Positions 62,753 through 64,000 of a stretch of DNA of 64,000 bases are shown here, in pieces. Origin of the DNA: DAIOEK01 sp963721445 (lineage in GTDB: Bacteria; Chloroflexota; Anaerolineae; Anaerolineales; Anaerolineaceae); contig CAVRIZ010000005.1 of NCBI GenBank assembly GCA_963721445.1, forward strand, positions 496,001 to 560,000, written 5' to 3'. The notes under the pieces were generated by a model that did no database searches, was not told the DNA's origin, and was given only the letters and a program-made list of their open reading frames with translations. Numbering within the stretch: position 1 is the stretch's first letter; the number at the start of each line of letters is the position of its first letter. The translations under genes were made by a program, and so were the position numbers.

Positions 62753-63925
62753 TTATGGAGCAGCATTGGCATACCAGACAAATTTATCTCCCACGATCTG
62801 TAAGATCACAGCGCTCTTGATCGGGTCACCTGATCCTTCTTTGAATTGCATATTGCCCGTTACTCCTTCGTAGGATGGCACTTTTGCGAGCGCATCACGA
62901 ACAGCCTGTCGATCAACCTTGCCGGCAGATTTTAACGCCTGCCAAAGTAGGCCAAAGGAGTCATAGGTCAGGGCTGCGACGTCATCAGGTGTGCTGCCAT
63001 ATTTAGCTTTGTAACCTTCAATGAATTTCGTGGCAACCGGTGTTGCTGCATCCGCGGCATAATGGGTGCTGAAGAAATAACCTTCGCAGTCAGCACCGCA
63101 AAGCTTGATCAGCTCAGCGCTCCCCCATGAATCCGAGCCAAGGAATGGAACCGTGATTCCCAGTCGGTGGGCTTGCTGGATTTGAAGTGGTACTTCGCTA
63201 TAGTAATTCGGAAGGAAGATCACTTCCGGATTGGCTTCTTTAATTTTGGTAAGCTGGGCGGAGAAATCTTTATCATTGGTTGTATATGTTTCAAACGCTA
63301 CAACCGTCCCACCGTTTTCCTCATAGGTTTGTTTAAAGAACTCTGCGATGCCTTTGTTGTAATCAGATGCGACATCATACAAGACGGCTGCTTTGGTCGC
63401 TTTGAGGTTATCCAGCGCGAATTTCGCAACCACCCTACCCTGGAATGGGTCGATGAATGCTGCCCTGAAGACATACTTCTTAGGCTCGTTGGTCTGTGCA
63501 TTCAATGTTGTTTTCGGGTTGGTAGACCAGGGGCTGATAAGCACCACTTTGGAACTTTCAGCGATCTCAGATGCAGGGATGGCGTATCGGCTTGCGTTTG
63601 GACCGATGATAGCCACCACATTCTGTTGTGTGATCAGCTTCTGTGCGGATGAAGCCGATTGATCCGCTTTTCCGGCGTTATCTTCAATGAACAATTCGAC
63701 CTTGTATTTCTTTCCACCTACATCCAGTCCGCCGGCGTCATTCACTTCCTGAACAGCCATTTCGGCTGCATTCTTGCAGGAAGCACCGACAGCGGGAATA
63801 TCGCCCGTTAATTCAGCAACGACACCAACTTTAATCGTATTCGCTGCACCTCCACCTCCGGCGCATGCCGCCAGAAGGGTTCCGATGATGACTACCACCA
63901 TAAACAACAAGGCAACTTTCTTCAT
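62753..63925 (-). CDS. Branched-chain amino-acid-type ABC importer substrate-binding lipoprotein (LivK type)
   Basis: 390 residues. A lipoprotein signal ends in LLAAC, with the Cys at about residue 21, then GGGGAAN. The mature part is a type I periplasmic-binding fold: IKVGVVAELTGDIPAVGASC, VVAIIGPNASRYAIPASEIA, AAVLYDVASDYNKGIAEFF and ALTYDSFGLLWQAL. It delivers the ligand to LivHM. The family binds Leu/Ile/Val but also amides, urea and aromatic acids, so the ligand is open. GGGAGG precedes the ATG. Confidence 0.92.
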   Translation of the reverse strand: MKKVALLFMVVVIIGTLLAACAGGGGAANTIKVGVVAELTGDIPAVGASCKNAAEMAVQEVNDAGGLDVGGKKYKVELFIEDNAGKADQSASSAQKLITQQNVVAIIGPNASRYAIPASEIAESSKVVLISPWSTNPKTTLNAQTNEPKKYVFRAAFIDPFQGRVVAKFALDNLKATKAAVLYDVASDYNKGIAEFFKQTYEENGGTVVAFETYTTNDKDFSAQLTKIKEANPEVIFLPNYYSEVPLQIQQAHRLGITVPFLGSDSWGSAELIKLCGADCEGYFFSTHYAADAATPVATKFIEGYKAKYGSTPDDVAALTYDSFGLLWQALKSAGKVDRQAVRDALAKVPSYEGVTGNMQFKEGSGDPIKSAVILQIVGDKFVWYANAAP

Positions 63926-64000
63926 AGCTTAAGCCTCCCTTTCGAAATGTCCATTGGGTTAACCGAAAAATAACAGCGTAGGTTCAAGGCTGTTCTTTCA

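Overview
The window (about 47% GC by eye) looks like a chromosome segment of a Chloroflexota bacterium, probably Anaerolineae. This is inferred from a MalT-like LuxR ATPase regulator, a solute-binding lipoprotein with a long Ala-Pro linker, secreted proteins with Thr-Pro linkers and a cupin-type glucose-6-phosphate isomerase. No rRNA, tRNA, CRISPR array, transposase or phage gene was seen.

Layout. (1) 1-352: N-terminus of a MalT/LuxR-type regulator, cut by the window edge. (2) 703-16134: exopolysaccharide cluster on the + strand, with an initiating sugar transferase, a WbpB/D/E-like set for an N-acylated amino sugar, a Wzz-type protein with a degenerate kinase domain, a MurJ/Wzx flippase, a Wzy/O-antigen-ligase-like protein, four glycosyltransferases (one frameshifted), a FemAB-like protein and a polysaccharide-deacetylase-like protein. 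(3) 16150-20871, - strand: two paralogous exported right-handed beta-helix proteins, one carrying a lectin-like domain. (4) 21655-24038: NarL-type two-component pair. (5) 24190-54305: a sugar-catabolism supercluster of about 30 kb. (6) 54794-57697: ATP-grasp enzyme and two methyltransferases. (7) 57824-59059: thioredoxin-fold protein and UbiA prenyltransferase. (8) 59134-63925, - strand: complete branched-chain-amino-acid-type ABC transporter.

The supercluster holds a ribose-type ABC importer, five xylose-isomerase-like TIM-barrel proteins, three Gfo/Idh/MocA dehydrogenases, two Zn alcohol dehydrogenases, two FGGY kinases, a fucose-isomerase-like protein, KDPG and deoxyribose-phosphate-type aldolases, a phosphotriesterase-type lactonase candidate, a D-2-hydroxyacid dehydrogenase, a shikimate-dehydrogenase-like protein, a flavin oxidoreductase, a VOC protein, and GntR and ROK regulators. 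Four promoters in it share one operator, TTGTNAT-N6-ATNACAA. Two of these are near-identical copies 19 kb apart, each with consensus TTGACA-17-TATAAT. The transcription units therefore look like one regulon for uptake and oxidative or eliminative breakdown of an unidentified sugar or glycoside.

Three genes (a GT4 glycosyltransferase, the glucose-6-phosphate isomerase and the ROK regulator) are broken by five one-base gains. All five can be explained by an extra T on the given strand, which looks more like sequence error than gene decay.
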